Shown: positions 1 to 10,516 of the stretch, piece by piece
How the letters are laid out: every line of letters starts with the position of its first letter
Numbering within the stretch: position 1 is the first letter of the stretch
Origin: Pelecanus crispus
Lineage: Eukaryota; Chordata; Aves; Pelecaniformes; Pelecanidae
DNA: 64,000 bases
Assembly: GCF_030463565.1 (NCBI RefSeq)
Contig: NC_134653.1
Span: 29,077,150 to 29,141,149 of the forward strand
Direction: 5' to 3'
Program-made: the position numbers and the translations under genes
Notes under the pieces: generated by a model
Seen by the model: only the letters and a program-made list of their open reading frames with translations
What the model was told of the DNA's origin: nothing
Databases searched by the model: none

Positions 1-456
1 AGAAGAATTACTTCCCAACTTTACTCCAGTTCACTAAATGCATTCCACTGGCAAAATTAAAGACAGGGACATAACAGAAGACTTGGTATCTGCCTAGAAT
101 TTAGGCAAAAGACTTCAGGCTGGTTAGAATGTCCTTTAATGACAAGGCTGTTTGGAGGTCTGTGGTTCAGATATAAACCACTTCAAAATATTTTGCTTGG
201 TAAATATTTCAAAGTCAGCTATTCCTCTAAAAAAACCGAAGTAATGCCACTGAAATCTCCAAATCCACCACAGCAAAAAATGTTGGAAAACCAGCAAGGA
301 AAAAACAAGTCACAAAGCAAATGACTTCTTTTCCAGCTTCCTAAAGCAGAAAGTTTTCATATCCTAGCAAAAGCCAGGTCATTATGGAAAGAGATTTTCC
401 AGAAGTTGCGGTCAATATAGGTAAACATAAGAGAATTACTTTTTTTCTTTTTTTAG
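1..456 (+). other. Intron of the SLC2A11-type gene; no exon seen
   Basis: AT-rich sequence ahead of the first recognisable exon. Nothing translates to the preceding transporter helices, so the upstream exon lies outside the window. Confidence 0.6.
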
Positions 457-644
457 CTTTGAAGCGATTTCATGGTTCTTCAGAGTATCGAAGGGAGATG
501 GAAGACATACAGCGGGAATGTTTTGCCTTAGATGGGGAGAAACCCAAGAAGCCCTGGCAATTATTCACTGATCGTGGTGTGAGATGGCAGCTCATTACTG
601 TGATTGTGATGGCTATGGGCCAACAGTTCAGTGGGATAAATGCT
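457..644 (+). CDS. SLC2A11: SLC2A11-type exon: central loop and helix 7
   Basis: Acceptor follows a T-rich tract (ttttag at 451-456); donor gtaaga at 645. Two bases complete a split codon, then 62 codons encode the cytoplasmic loop (LKRFHGSSEYRREMEDIQ) and the start of helix 7 (MGQQFSGINA). Earlier exons are not in the window. Confidence 0.85.
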
Positions 645-3600
645 GTAAGATTTCATACATATGAACAGCTTAAATAATTATTTGATTTCCAGCTGTTCTT
701 CAACCTTTTATTAACACAAAGGATCCACATATAGAAGCTCAGAGAAATGGGATAAGTGGGAAAGAATATCTTTGTATTATTTCTGTGTTTTTCTTTTTTC
801 AATTTTTTTCTTGTTTCTGTGTTTCTGGTATGCAAATTTCTTTAAAGAATGACTTAATACTCGGGTTTACGTCTTCTGAAAAAGTAAATAAAGGTGGATC
901 AGCTTTTCCCATTGTGTCTGGTTTAAGAATGTGAAGTATTATATTCGGTAAATTGAATAATTATATTTGTTTTTATGATAGCAATGTATTTACCTGGACA
1001 TGAATTTAACATATTATTCTTGCTGTTTACATCAAATTAATAACTCGCAATATAAAATACATTGAGCTGTGTGTTTAGTATGAACTTGACTTTATTTCCA
1101 GCTGACGATTTAACTACCGGGAATGCCCCATTATTTTTTTTTTTTCTGTTGTAGATTTATTTCTATGCAACTTACATTTTTGAACAAGCTGGGATCTCAG
1201 CAGAAAAAATCCCATATGTGACACTCGGCACTGGAGCTTGTGAATGCTTCACAGCCCTCACCTGTGTAAGTAACAATTTATTCTACCTCACAGCATAAGG
1301 AGTAGCGATTCTTCTTGAAGAACAACATTGGTAAATACGAGATCAATATAGTAACAGAAAATCATGTCTTGTCCACAGGGTTTACTGATAGACCACATCG
1401 GAAGAAGATATCTCATCATTGGGGGTTATCTCCTTATGACCCTTTGGAGCATTGTTTTAACGTTCTCTCTGACTTACCAGGTGTAAAGAAGGACTCATTT
1501 ATATTACATTATAGGACTATAGTGAGTGAAAATGTGTGGCACTCCCACTTCCACTAACAGAAGCTGGAAGATAAGAGCTGCATAAACAGCAGCATAAAAA
1601 AGGACAGCAGCTGAAAGATTTGATCAGTTCTGCAGCCATATTTCCCTAAAATAAGCAAGTGCTCTCAGCTAAGATTTGATCATGTATTTGTCTTAAAGCT
1701 GCAGCTGCATTTAATGCTGACAAAACTAAGTGATGACAAAACAGCATTTATTCTAGCTTTTAAAGTAGTTTTAGGCTGAAATACTACATAGTGATGATAT
1801 TAAGCATCAGGGTCCACTTCAGTCACTTTAATTGTAAAGCAAACAATCAAAAAATAATTGTAAAGATGCTGAAATTAAAAAGACACTTAAGTCCGTGTCC
1901 TGGTTTCGGCTGGGATAGTCAGTTTTCTTCCTAGTAGCTGGTGTAGTGCTGTGTTTTGGATTTAGTATGAGATTAATGTGCAAATTCACAAAAACCATTG
2001 GAAACTCACTAGAGATATTCACGGTGCCTTAAATTTATCATGTGAAGACAACACCCCGCCTCGCTTTTTGATGTAGTATAAAGAGATTGGAAATTGTTCT
2101 GTATACCGTATCAGCTCAAATAAGGCAGCCCCACAAACCTCCTGAAATGAACATTTAGAGGAAATCTATCTCTACATTTGCAGACTGTACCATACTAAAT
2201 ATTTATTGTTACCTTTGGGTAATCCAAGCAAGATGATGTAGGTGTAGCTCCAACAGTGAGCAACTCTATTTAGTCAGTATTTGGTTGCCCGATAAATCCT
2301 TATCTGACAAAGGCAGGATTAAAGAGCTGCAATTCTTTCCCTGTCCACATTGGACAGGTGGATCACGTGCCGTCACGGTGCAGGTCAGATGTCTGGAGGG
2401 ACAGTAGGGTTAGGGGCTGCTCAGACTGGCAAGCAGGCCACAGAAGAGGCACCTAAGTAATTTCAGTGTGGTTGGACTAAAGTGAGCTGCTAGGCCAGGC
2501 AAAAAGCTAAATGAGCCAGCCATTAGGCAGAGGCCTAGGTTTAATTATTTTATTGTAACTTTTGCAAATTTCTTGGTTTGCTTTTGACTAATGGGATTTC
2601 AAGCTTAGGTTTGGTCTCTCTAATGCACCTAGTTTCATATGTATATAGTAATCCACCTGTTTCTTCCTGAACTATTGAAATTTATGTATACATAAATAAT
2701 GTGATAAGAAGTCTGTTCATGCTATGAAAGTGCTTAATGACAACTAACTCACGGGATCAGTACAAAATACCAAAATAAACACTGACAAAATGTTAAACTA
2801 GTAAGAACACATAACTGTTATATTCAATATTGGTGTGAATTTTTAGCCTCGTAGGACTAATTATAAATCTCGACAGAAGTACTGGACTCCATTTAGTAAA
2901 AATTATTAAATGAACAACATTTAATTTCTCTGAAGCAGGACTGTTAAGTAAATGAGCTGTAAACGGCCATGAAAGACTGTTGGTCTTAGTTGCAGTAACA
3001 TAGCAAAAGGAAATGTAACTGTTAAGCCAAACTTTAAAACTGGATTATCAAAATCCAAACTGAACCTTCCTGTTCTCTTCTGTTCCAGGAACTGTACTCA
3101 TGGGTGCCTTATGTGAGCATGACATCTCTATTTGCCTTCATCTTGAGCTTTGGGTTGGGACCAGGTATTATACAGCAATAAATGTTTTAAAGTGGTGAAA
3201 CGTGTGTCTGGGGCCGGGGGGGGATGTCAGCAGCTCTGCCGTGTAAGCCAGGCAGGAAATAGTTACTGTAAGGCTGCTGATGCTCTGGCTGAGGAACGCA
3301 AGCGAGCCTGTCTCATCAGAACAGTTTAGTCTCCCATAGCCTGAAACTGTGCAACTCAATTTTTCTGGCATTGGAAATACCGCAAATGGACATTTAGCAT
3401 AATAACCTACTCTCTTTCTGAAACTCATTCCCCCAGGTGGCATAACAAATACCCTGACAGCTGAATTATTTATACAGTCTTCACGTCCTGCTGCTTACAT
3501 GATAGGAGGGACTGTTAGTTGGATTAGTTTCTTCACAATTGGAATGCTCTTTCCCTTCATGGTGGTAAGCATGCATAACACAGTTTCCTAATTGCCTCAC

Positions 3601-4719
3601 CTCCTATTTCATCTTCTCTCAGGTTTCATCAAATTGCTTGTTCTTACACAGTAACACTTAAACACAGGATGCACGCTACACCTCAACTGAGTATAACTAG
3701 ATTCAGTCCCTCTGTTTTGTTTCTTAGATGTCAACAAAACAGAATAAAACATGATAAATGAAAATTAAAAATTAAAAGGAATGCATGGGAGTAATTTTCA
3801 TGTTCAGATTAAAAAAAAATGGAGAATGTATCAAAACCAGAAAAACTTAATCAGATACGGAGATTCAGATTACACATTTCTCAATAGTGCCCTGTGCTTT
3901 TATGTCAAAGTAAAGCAGAAATAGTTCCTGGGGCTAGCGGTTCACACCTTCTCTGAGCACTCACTAAACTTGCATACAGAGGGTTCTGTGATCAGGAAGA
4001 TGATTAGAAAAACAGTATCGGCTTTCGTTTCTAGCTTTGTATTTTCAGTTTTAGCACTTATTCTTGAGAGCAAAACATGCAGGAACAGCACGCAGCAAGG
4101 TATCTTGATTTTGACAGTCCTTTCTTCTTGGTTAAACTGCTTATCAATAAGACAGGGTTTTTTTAATGTATAGCACTGAAAAATATTAATAAACATTCAG
4201 AAAAAGAAATCATATAATCTTAAAATGATTGCTGACTTGTCATTACATTGTGTATTGTTTAGTGTGTGTTTAAATGTGGGTTTTTTTTTTTAAATAAAAG
4301 ATTACCAAGTATATTGCACAGCACTTGGTAATCTTTTATCTAAAAAAATAAAATTTTTTTAAAGTAATATGTAAAGTAAGGATAGGTTGAATGTCTTTTT
4401 ATTAAAAATATCAGAGCAGCAATGTTAGGTGTGAATGGAAACAAAAAGCTTTTTATTTTCCCAAACCCACTGTTATACTTGAAATATGGTGCAATCAAAT
4501 ACATTTTATTTTCAGAATGGACTGAAGCAGTATTGTTTTCTGGTGTTCTTACTGGAGTGCTCCTTAGTTGCTGCTTTCATCTTCTTCGTAATTCCCGAGA
4601 CAAAAAACAAATCTTTTCTGGAAATCAAAAAGGAATTTCACAGGCTTAATTTTGGAAGAAATACCCAAAAAAAGGAAACAGAGCTTTATGAAAGACGACA
4701 ATTCCATGATGAATTTTAA
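457..4719 (+). CDS. SLC2A11: SLC2A11-type facilitative sugar transporter, C-terminal half (6 exons)
   Basis: Class II GLUT-family membrane transporter (major facilitator superfamily) that moves sugars or related small solutes across a membrane. Exons 457-644, 1155-1265, 1379-1480, 3089-3164, 3437-3564 and 4516-4719 join in frame to give 268 codons, covering the central cytoplasmic loop and the second six-helix bundle. Visible landmarks are QQFSGINA in helix 7, a GRR turn (HIGRRYL), FAFILSFGLGP in helix 10, an ELF...RPAA stretch, and the terminal signature PETKNKSF followed by FHRLNFGR. GTGACE, GGYLLMTLW and HRLNF fit the SLC2A11 branch better than SLC2A5 or SLC2A9. The N-terminal half lies upstream of the window. 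Birds carry several SLC2A11-like paralogs, one of which (SLC2A11B) affects pigeon iris colour, so the exact paralog is open. Convergent with HSCB. Confidence 0.82.
1155..1265 (+). CDS. SLC2A11: SLC2A11-type exon: helices 7-8
   Basis: Acceptor ttgtag, donor gtaagt, 37 codons in phase 0. It starts IYFYATYIFEQAG, continuing directly from GINA of the previous exon, and ends in GTGACECFTALTC of helix 8. Confidence 0.87.
1379..1480 (+). CDS. SLC2A11: SLC2A11-type exon: loop 8-9 and helix 9
   Basis: Acceptor tccacag, donor gtgtaa, 34 codons in phase 0. Encodes GLLIDHIGRRYLIIGGY, the conserved D-x2-GRR turn of the sugar porter fold, then a hydrophobic helix. Confidence 0.87.
1481..3088 (+). other. 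Intron of the SLC2A11-type gene
   Basis: 1.6-kb AT-rich intron. Apart from a short LTR fragment at 1896-1980 I see no recognisable feature. Confidence 0.7.
1896..1980 (+). mobile_element. Truncated avian ERV LTR fragment
   Basis: Begins TGTCCTGGTTTCGGCTGGGA and continues through CTTCCTAGTAGCTGG and GTGCTGTGTTTTGGATTTAG, which I recognise as the 5' end of an LTR family very common in many birds. About 85 bp resemble it, then the similarity stops. No 3' end or target-site duplication was found, so this is a degraded piece. Confidence 0.6.
3089..3164 (+). CDS. SLC2A11: SLC2A11-type exon: helix 10
   Basis: Acceptor gttccag, donor gtatta. 25 codons plus one base; contains FAFILSFGLGP, the helix 10 motif of SLC2 proteins. 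Confidence 0.87.
3437..3564 (+). CDS. SLC2A11: SLC2A11-type exon: helices 10-11
   Basis: Acceptor cccccag, donor gtaagc. Starts with two bases that complete a glycine codon (G-P-G-G) and encodes TAELFIQSSRPAAYMIGG followed by a hydrophobic helix ending FPFMV. Confidence 0.87.
3565..4515 (+). other. Last intron of the SLC2A11-type gene
   Basis: AT-rich intron of 951 bp. The only structured element is a long hairpin at 4285-4348. Confidence 0.7.
4285..4348. repeat. Long near-perfect inverted repeat (hairpin)
   Basis: Arms 4285-4310 and 4323-4348 are reverse complements over 26 bp with one mismatch. The core arm is AAAAGATTACCAAGT and its complement is ACTTGGTAATCTTTT. The 12-base loop reads atattgcacagc. 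Confidence 0.85.
4516..4719 (+). CDS. SLC2A11: SLC2A11-type terminal exon: helix 12 and cytoplasmic tail
   Basis: Acceptor attttcag. 67 codons plus TAA at 4717-4719. Encodes NGLKQYCFLVF, a hydrophobic helix, PETKNKSF (family signature PETKGKSF) and a charged tail beginning FHRLNFGRN. Confidence 0.88.
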   Translation, partial: NGLKQYCFLVFLLECSLVAAFIFFVIPETKNKSFLEIKKEFHRLNFGRNTQKKETELYERRQFHDEF

Positions 4720-4871
4720 AAAAATTCTGTGTAATTTCACAGCTGTAACAGAGCTTTAATGAGAATTATGAATAGCAGCTTCTAAATTAGCAGTGTAATA
4801 CCATGAACAAGCAGCTTATTAAATCCTCCTGTATATTTAGAGGAAGTTTAATTAAAGGCAAGTTAATCTTT

Positions 4872-4948
4872 CTGAAATGCTGTTAAAACATATGTTGCTG
4901 AAATGCTATTAAAAACGTATTATATTATATATATTATATTATATATAG
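4872..4948. repeat. Imperfect tandem duplication and AT dinucleotide-rich tract
   Basis: A unit of about 24 bp, CTGAAATGCTGTTAAAACAT, is followed by CTGAAATGCTATTAAAAACG, then a TATATTATAT-type tract to about 4948. It lies in the 3' untranslated or flanking region of the transporter gene. Confidence 0.6.
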
Positions 4949-5285
4949 AAGATTTGATGTTTAGATACAACTTGATGTTGTAGGGACGCAGAAATGCCAG
5001 GAGAGGGTGTTCAATGAATTCCTCCCCCCTGGCAGATTTCTTCAGATAATTCAGTGGCTCTTATTTCTAAGCCCCTTCTTTGGATTCAGGTAATCAAGCA
5101 TATGTTATTGCTTTACTGAGAAATGGATATTTGAAATATTCTAGTCCATATATAAATAGGGGTATTTAGTTGCCCTTTTTTACTTAAATAACTTCTTTGA
5201 AAGATTTAAGGACATTCCTCATCTAGTCCTACAACTGTAACTGTACAAAGACAGTACAGCACCTGTCTGAATCACTGTTATTTGT

Positions 5286-5291
5286 AATAAA
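5286..5291 (+). terminator. Candidate poly(A) signal of the SLC2A11-type gene
   Basis: Canonical AATAAA 570 bp past the TAA stop; ATTAAA variants occur earlier at 4818 and 4851. Which one is used cannot be told from sequence. Confidence 0.45.
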
Positions 5292-5927
5292 GTTTATTAG
5301 AAAGACTTGTTTCCTAAAAGAGTACTAATAAAACAGTTTCTGGGGTTTGAGTTTGGGTTTATTTTTTTTCCCTAACCCGGCTTCTTAACATTTTAAACCG
5401 TGCAATGGGGTAAAACCTCTTCTAGTTTTGAAGGTCAGTTCCTGGTAGACTGAGATCAACATCACAAAAAGTACTAAGTAGTGCTTTTGATGATAGGAAT
5501 TAAATACATTTCACCTTTAAAGATTTTTCAAGATGGTCTGATAGAACACACACAAGGAGACTACAGAGGACTTGAAGGACCTATTGAATGAGCTTTCTGC
5601 TTAATCTCCACCATTTCGTCCAGAACTCTTTCTCAACTTAAATTCTTCACATTTTGGTAGGCATAAAGTGAGAAATCTTAATTACATACGGTGTTTGTGT
5701 GCCTCTCTTGATACTCCTTTCCATACCTGCAACTGCTAGGCCAGTAGTCCTACCTTACCTATTACATCTTGTCCTTGTTGTAAGCATTTCCCGATTCCAT
5801 GTTATTAAGGGCTACAGTAAGCACTGGATTTCTTTTACGTTTATCTTCCTTCTTTCAGAATTAAAGCTTTTAATGAAAATGTAGGAAGCAAACACCATTT
5901 TTCTGATTTAGGTAACTAAATCAGCTG

Positions 5928-5933
5928 TTTAAT
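5928..5933 (-). terminator. Candidate poly(A) signal of HSCB
   Basis: ATTAAA on the minus strand, about 40 bases past the HSCB stop codon. It is a common variant signal; downstream use was not verified. Confidence 0.35.
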
Positions 5934-5972
5934 TGAAAATAACATTAACTCTTAACAGTAAAGGAGGCAGTA

Positions 5973-6064
5973 TCAGGAAGGGATCTTCTTGTTCTTTAGT
6001 TTATCCTCTAAGTTTGCAAAATATTTCATTTTGGCTAGAAGCTTCTTAGCTTCTTGAAGATCAT
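5973..6064 (-). CDS. HSCB: HSCB terminal exon
   Basis: Acceptor ATTTCAG. Encodes DDLQEAKKLLAKMKYFANLE and ends NKKIPS followed by the stop. Confidence 0.94.
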
Positions 6065-9000
6065 CTGAAATGAAATAAAACATTACTAGTTCACAGAGAG
6101 AGGGCTGGATTTTCATTTTCAAAATGAATCTCAAGATTTCAATGACAGCACCCGTTTCAGTACTAAGAACTGCAAGTTGTAAGGACCCATACACTGTTAA
6201 AACTATGTTACCTATTATTTTCATTGTGGATGGTTTTGGAACACCTCAACTGAGGTGTTCCACAAAACATGTAAAAGTGTACAATTTAGAAAAAGAAATG
6301 TGACATGAATACCCTTTAATGACTTTTCTGTGAAGCGGATATAGTATTCATGTAGCCACTGGGGACTTGTAAGCATACAGACAAGACAAGCTTTTTCTTA
6401 AACACGTATATAATTAGACCAACTGCCATCACTGAAAAATGCAAAACATTTGTAGGACTCTGGTACGGATAGTGTCAGTTCCAAAATTTAAGTTGAAACA
6501 GTTTCTCCTTAATTAAATAATCGGAGGGGAAAGGTGGTTTATCACCTACTGACAGGGACAGAGCAACACAATCCTTAACTCTCGTAGTACAAAGAGTGAC
6601 AGATTCTAAGGTTATAATTCTTCACATGCAGGCCTAGCCAGCACTACTTTGTGTTTGATGTTTTACAGTTACAACATGCTACTACATAAAGCCAACAATA
6701 AAAGCATTCCAAGACCCAGGAGAGAAATGTAAAGGTTTCTTTCCAGAGTAAGCAGGTAGACTGGAATGGTTCAAGCTCCTGCCTATCAACTGGTTGTGGA
6801 ATAACGTTATGTTGATTATTACACAGGAAGTCCCTAAAACCTGAGGCTAAATGGGGCATCGGGTCTTTTCTTGCTGTACAGCTTCAGTGGTAAGCAGCAG
6901 AATTGTTCCTGTCTTGACATTTGGTGCAAAGAACAGCACCTGCTACTCTGCTGACAGCTTCAAGTCTGCAGAGCAGGATCACCCAAATTCAAGTTTGAAA
7001 CCTCAGACTAGGTGGTAAGTTTGATTAAGAAAAGAGTCTGTCCTTCCCAGTATTCTGGGAAACAAACAAACAAAAAATTCTTAGCATCTGCATTCTCACT
7101 TGAAGTGATCATTTCGATGCAAATTGAATTAACTGGAAATTTTGTATTGGATTTTTTTTTTTTTAAAATTTAATGTGAGGTCCTGCATTTCCTGAATCAG
7201 CAGAAAGGTCAACTTAGAAGTATTTATTCTAAATACCCAACAAAGAACACTTGTTTATGCAGTATTTCTGTTCTGTAGTTCAGGAAATGTATGCCAATAA
7301 GAGAATGTGTATTTTTTAAGCATTTATAACTGATATGTATGGCAGCTGAATACTTCATAGAAATAGCTACCTCTTTCAAAAGCTGCAGTCACCTCTTTGG
7401 TCAGTTCTTCTTGTTTAACTGTAAAAGAAATTGTTTTATTCACATTTTGTTACGTACTTAGTATATTTAATGCCACTGCATTCTGATTGTCTGTGGTGGG
7501 AAACATAATTACTAGTCTCACAGTCTTTTGGAAGCCAAGAGAGCTTTCCATAATATTGCTGTCAATTTTTTTTTATATTATAATTTCAAACAGATGTATT
7601 TCTTTGTTTAAACAGGTTTACAGACAGCAATTCCAATGCACATCAATGGTCACTAACTTTCCAGAAATCTAACTTACTTTTGGTGTATCAGTTTACCCTG
7701 CTACACTTAATTTTCTTCTGTTCTACTTAGTTTTTATTCTAGTTATTCTAATTGCTTTTGGCACACAACTGTTATTGCAAAGAATTAAATATACCAATAA
7801 ACTCAATGTTTTGGGTATCACCAACCATATAAACTAGAAAGTTGCTTGTATAAGGATAATAACCACTTAATATAATGGTTGCTAAGTTGAAGAAGGTGAA
7901 AGAAATACAACTACTGTATAAATGAATAAATTATTTAATGTGGTCAGTCAAGCATTTTATTAAACTTCATTTTGAGTGGTTCTTCCTTTTAGGACAGTCT
8001 GCTTGCCCTGATCTGCTGAAGGCTGAATAAGCAGTTCCTTTTTATATTCAATGCATATACCTATTTTGCCATCAGAATAGGTACTGTTATACAGATTTTC
8101 TCAAGCCAGACTGGATGTTTAAGTGGCATAAATTGGTAAAGACAACATTGTTTTTTGGGGGGGGAAGGTCTTGCAGCGAGTCAATTGAAGACTAATGAAA
8201 GTTAAAGATACTAAAAGAAATACACTGAAAAAGCATTCAGAGAGACTCTCGTGTTATACAAGATACAGTAAATTAGTTCTGTACAAAAGCCTCAAATCAT
8301 AACCTACCTTTAATTACAGTTTCAATTTCTTCAAGGATATCCTCATTTTTAGGCTCTGCTAATTTCTCATTAATTTCCATGATTTCTGTGAGAAACTCCG
8401 AGTCTGCATCACAGTCTGTCTCTTGTGCCGGCTCTACTCCATTCAGCTCCAGCTGGTGAAGAAAACGGGAATTTGGAAATACGCATGCTTACATCTATTT
8501 CAATGTGAATTATTTTCTTGAATATTAAGCCTTCTACTAGGGCTCACTCAGATTCATATCTGATAAACTTCCGGTTTATTCCATGAAACATGCGTAAACA
8601 GAGTCAGTCTTAAAATTAACTCTATAGGTAGCCCACAAAAATCAGCAGTTAACCAAAGCAAATTTCAGCCAGGCTGAAATTTCAAAGGAACACCCATGGC
8701 CAAACACACTGTGTGATGCAGCAAACAAATTAGTGTAACAGCAAATGAGGTGGTAATTATCAGTAAAATGTTAAAGAAGATAATGGAAAAGACGATTAAT
8801 TTTCAGACAAGCTTGTTTTCGGTCTCCCTTCAACCCCTGGTAATGCTCTTCTTCAGAGGAACACAAATTATCACATTAACGATGGAGTTAAAGGTCTGAT
8901 TCATTACATTACCACCAGCAGTCCCAGCCACCTATGATTAGTTGCAGGAGTACTGATAAAGTACATAATGGACGCCTTACTAGATAGAGGCCACGGCTCA

Positions 9001-10018
9001 AAGGGTTCAGGAGGGTTTGGTAGGCCTTGTTAATCAACGAAGAGTGTTGCTCAGAGTAGTACTGTTCTTTCTGCGAATGGACAGTAAATAATAGTAACAA
9101 GTTAGTAACAAGTGGCAAAATACATTAGACCTCGTCACCTGCAGAGCAGTAGTGTTCCCACAACAATACACGCGTCTACAACTGAAAGCTGATTTTTAAC
9201 AGAGATACAAAGCACAGCGAGAGGGCTATCTGGACTGGCAGACTGTGCCATCTCACACAGCTAAGATCTCAACAACCGCAGCAGCCCCTTATCGTCATCC
9301 TCCGCCCGAATCTGTGAGTAGAAGCCTCTTCTAAGCACCGAGAAACAAAAACCGGAGCGCCCCTGTCATCCCAAAAGGGGAGGGCGGCGGGGACCCGGCG
9401 CTCTGGTTCGCGGGGCCGCCGCCGGGCCCCGCCACGGCCGGCACAGCCTGAGGCGAAAGGCGGCTGCTCCCCGCCGGGAGCCCTGCGAGCCCCGCCGCCC
9501 GGCCTCGGCGCCGCGGGCTGGGGCGCTGGGACGGGGGAGCCGGCGAGGCCCGTCCGCCCCGCCCGGGAAACCGCGCAAACCGCGTCGGGGGGAGACCGGG
9601 CGCCCCCGCCCGCCCAGGCGCTCACCGGCGGCCTCCGGCCGAAGCGATCGGGGTGAACGGCGCGCTGCAGGCTCCGGAACCGCCGCTGCAGCTGCTGCGT
9701 GTCGATGCGGAAGGAGCGGTCACTGCGGGCGACAGAAGGCGGCGTGAGGCCCGCGGCCGGCCGAGCCCGCGGCCGCCCCGCCAGCACTCACCAGTCCATC
9801 AGGCGGAAGAGGTCAGGCCGAGGCCCCGGCGGCTGCAAGGCCCGGCAGCCGGGGCAGAAGTGAGGCGGCCCCTCGGCGCCGGGGAGGGGGCTGCCACAGC
9901 TCCAGCACCGCAGGGCCGGGGGAGAGCCCGGCCCGACGCAGCGAGGCCGCGGGGCCGCCTCGGAAGCGCGGAGCGCCCATCGCGCCCTGCCGAGGCAGTG
10001 CCGCAGCGCCGCCTGCAT
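5973..10018 (-). CDS. HSCB: HSCB, mitochondrial iron-sulfur cluster co-chaperone (complete, 6 exons)
   Basis: J-domain co-chaperone that brings ISCU-bound iron-sulfur clusters to the Hsp70 HSPA9 and stimulates its ATPase, mainly in mitochondria. Exons 9792-10018, 9626-9722, 8981-9070, 8308-8452, 7371-7418 and 5973-6064 sum to 699 nt, 232 residues plus stop (human 235). Residues 1-30 are Arg/Ala-rich with no acidic residue apart from E20, as expected of a mitochondrial presequence. C38, C41, C55 and C58 form the vertebrate tetracysteine zinc site. The J domain starts near residue 70 and carries HPD at 99-101. The C-terminal part is the three-helix cluster-scaffold-binding domain, ending LKNKKIPS. 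The start ATG at 10018 has A at -3; the frame stays open upstream, but only this ATG fits the family. Head-to-head with CHEK2 across a CpG island. Confidence 0.95.
6065..7370 (-). other. HSCB intron 5
   Basis: 1.3-kb intron with a perfect-armed palindrome at 6238-6261. I see nothing else recognisable. Confidence 0.7.
6238..6261. repeat. Short near-perfect palindrome
   Basis: GGAACACCTCA and TGAGGTGTTCC are 11-bp reverse-complement arms around a 2-base centre, inside an HSCB intron. Confidence 0.8.
7371..7418 (-). CDS. HSCB: HSCB exon 5 (48 nt microexon-like)
   Basis: Acceptor TTTTACAG, donor GTAGCT. Encodes KQEELTKEVTAAFER, which aligns with the family's KQKEFTDNVSSAFEQ segment. Confidence 0.9.
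7419..8307 (-). other. HSCB intron 4
   Basis: 889-bp AT-rich intron. Apart from a G8 run near 8157 nothing stands out. Confidence 0.7.
8308..8452 (-). CDS. HSCB: HSCB exon 4: linker and scaffold-binding domain
   Basis: Acceptor TTCACCAG, donor GTAGGT. 48 codons plus one base; contains EFLTEIMEINEKLAE, the conserved start of the C-terminal helical domain. Confidence 0.94.
8453..8980 (-). other. HSCB intron 3
   Basis: 528-bp intron with no recognisable element. Confidence 0.7.
8981..9070 (-). CDS. HSCB: HSCB exon 3: J domain helix III
   Basis: Acceptor TTCGCAG, donor GTAAGG, 30 codons in phase 0. Encodes SSLINKAYQTLLNPLSRGLY, nearly identical to the family sequence. Confidence 0.95.
9071..9625 (-). 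other. HSCB intron 2
   Basis: The part nearer the promoter (from about 9370) is GC- and CpG-rich and belongs to the CpG island. The rest is ordinary intron. Confidence 0.7.
9626..9722 (-). CDS. HSCB: HSCB exon 2: J domain with HPD
   Basis: Acceptor CCGCAG, donor GTGAGC. One base completes the cysteine codon, then 32 codons include FRIDTQQLQRRFRSLQ and VHPDRF. The HPD triplet contacts Hsp70. Confidence 0.93.
9792..10018 (-). CDS. HSCB: HSCB exon 1: presequence and zinc site
   Basis: 75 codons plus two bases, donor GTGAGT. Encodes MQAALRHCLGRARWALRAS, the CWSCG and CPGC cysteine pairs, and PDLFRLMD at the J-domain start. Confidence 0.93.
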
Positions 10019-10452
10019 CTTCCGGACTACGGCCCCCAGCGGCCCCCGCGCGGCCGGGCGGGCCCTGATTGGCTCCGTTCGTACCGAGGAGAGGCGGGGC
10101 GCGTGCGCACTGAGTAACGCGGCATCGGGTCTACGCGGCGAGCGGCGTGGGCTCCAGCACTCGTGAGTTCGGATTCCACACGTACCCCGGCTGCCGGGAC
10201 CGGCCCGCCCCGGCTCTCGGGCGCCCCCGCCCCGCCCCGCGGGTGCCGGCCACCACGGGCCGGCCTCCGCTGCTTTTCCTGGCAGGGTCGTGCAGCCCGC
10301 TCGGCCGCGCGGCGCCGCTGGGGACGGGACCGCGGTGCTCGGGCGGGGCGGCAGGGGGCGCTGCGGGGGGGGGGCAGTGCCAGCCCTGCCTGGCGACAGG
10401 GGGCGCTGCGGGCGGCGGGGGCGGAGCGGGGCGGCGGGGCGGGGCGAGGCGA

Positions 10453-10516
10453 GGGCAGGGCAGGGCAGGGCAGGGCAGGGCAGGGCAGGGCAGGGCAGGG
10501 CAGGGCAGGGCAGGGC
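10453..10516 (+). repeat. GGGCA pentanucleotide microsatellite (about 12.8 units)
   Basis: Uninterrupted GGGCA repeated over 64 bases in the shared HSCB/CHEK2 promoter. Regular GGG runs give G-quadruplex potential on the CHEK2 sense strand. Confidence 0.95.

Larger units (their letters stand above)
4720..5972. other. Convergent 3' UTR / intergenic region
   Basis: Separates the stop codons of the transporter (+) and HSCB (-). It holds the short tandem and AT repeats at 4872-4948 and poly(A) signals for both strands (5286 on +, 5928 on -). No coding exon was recognised. Confidence 0.65.
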
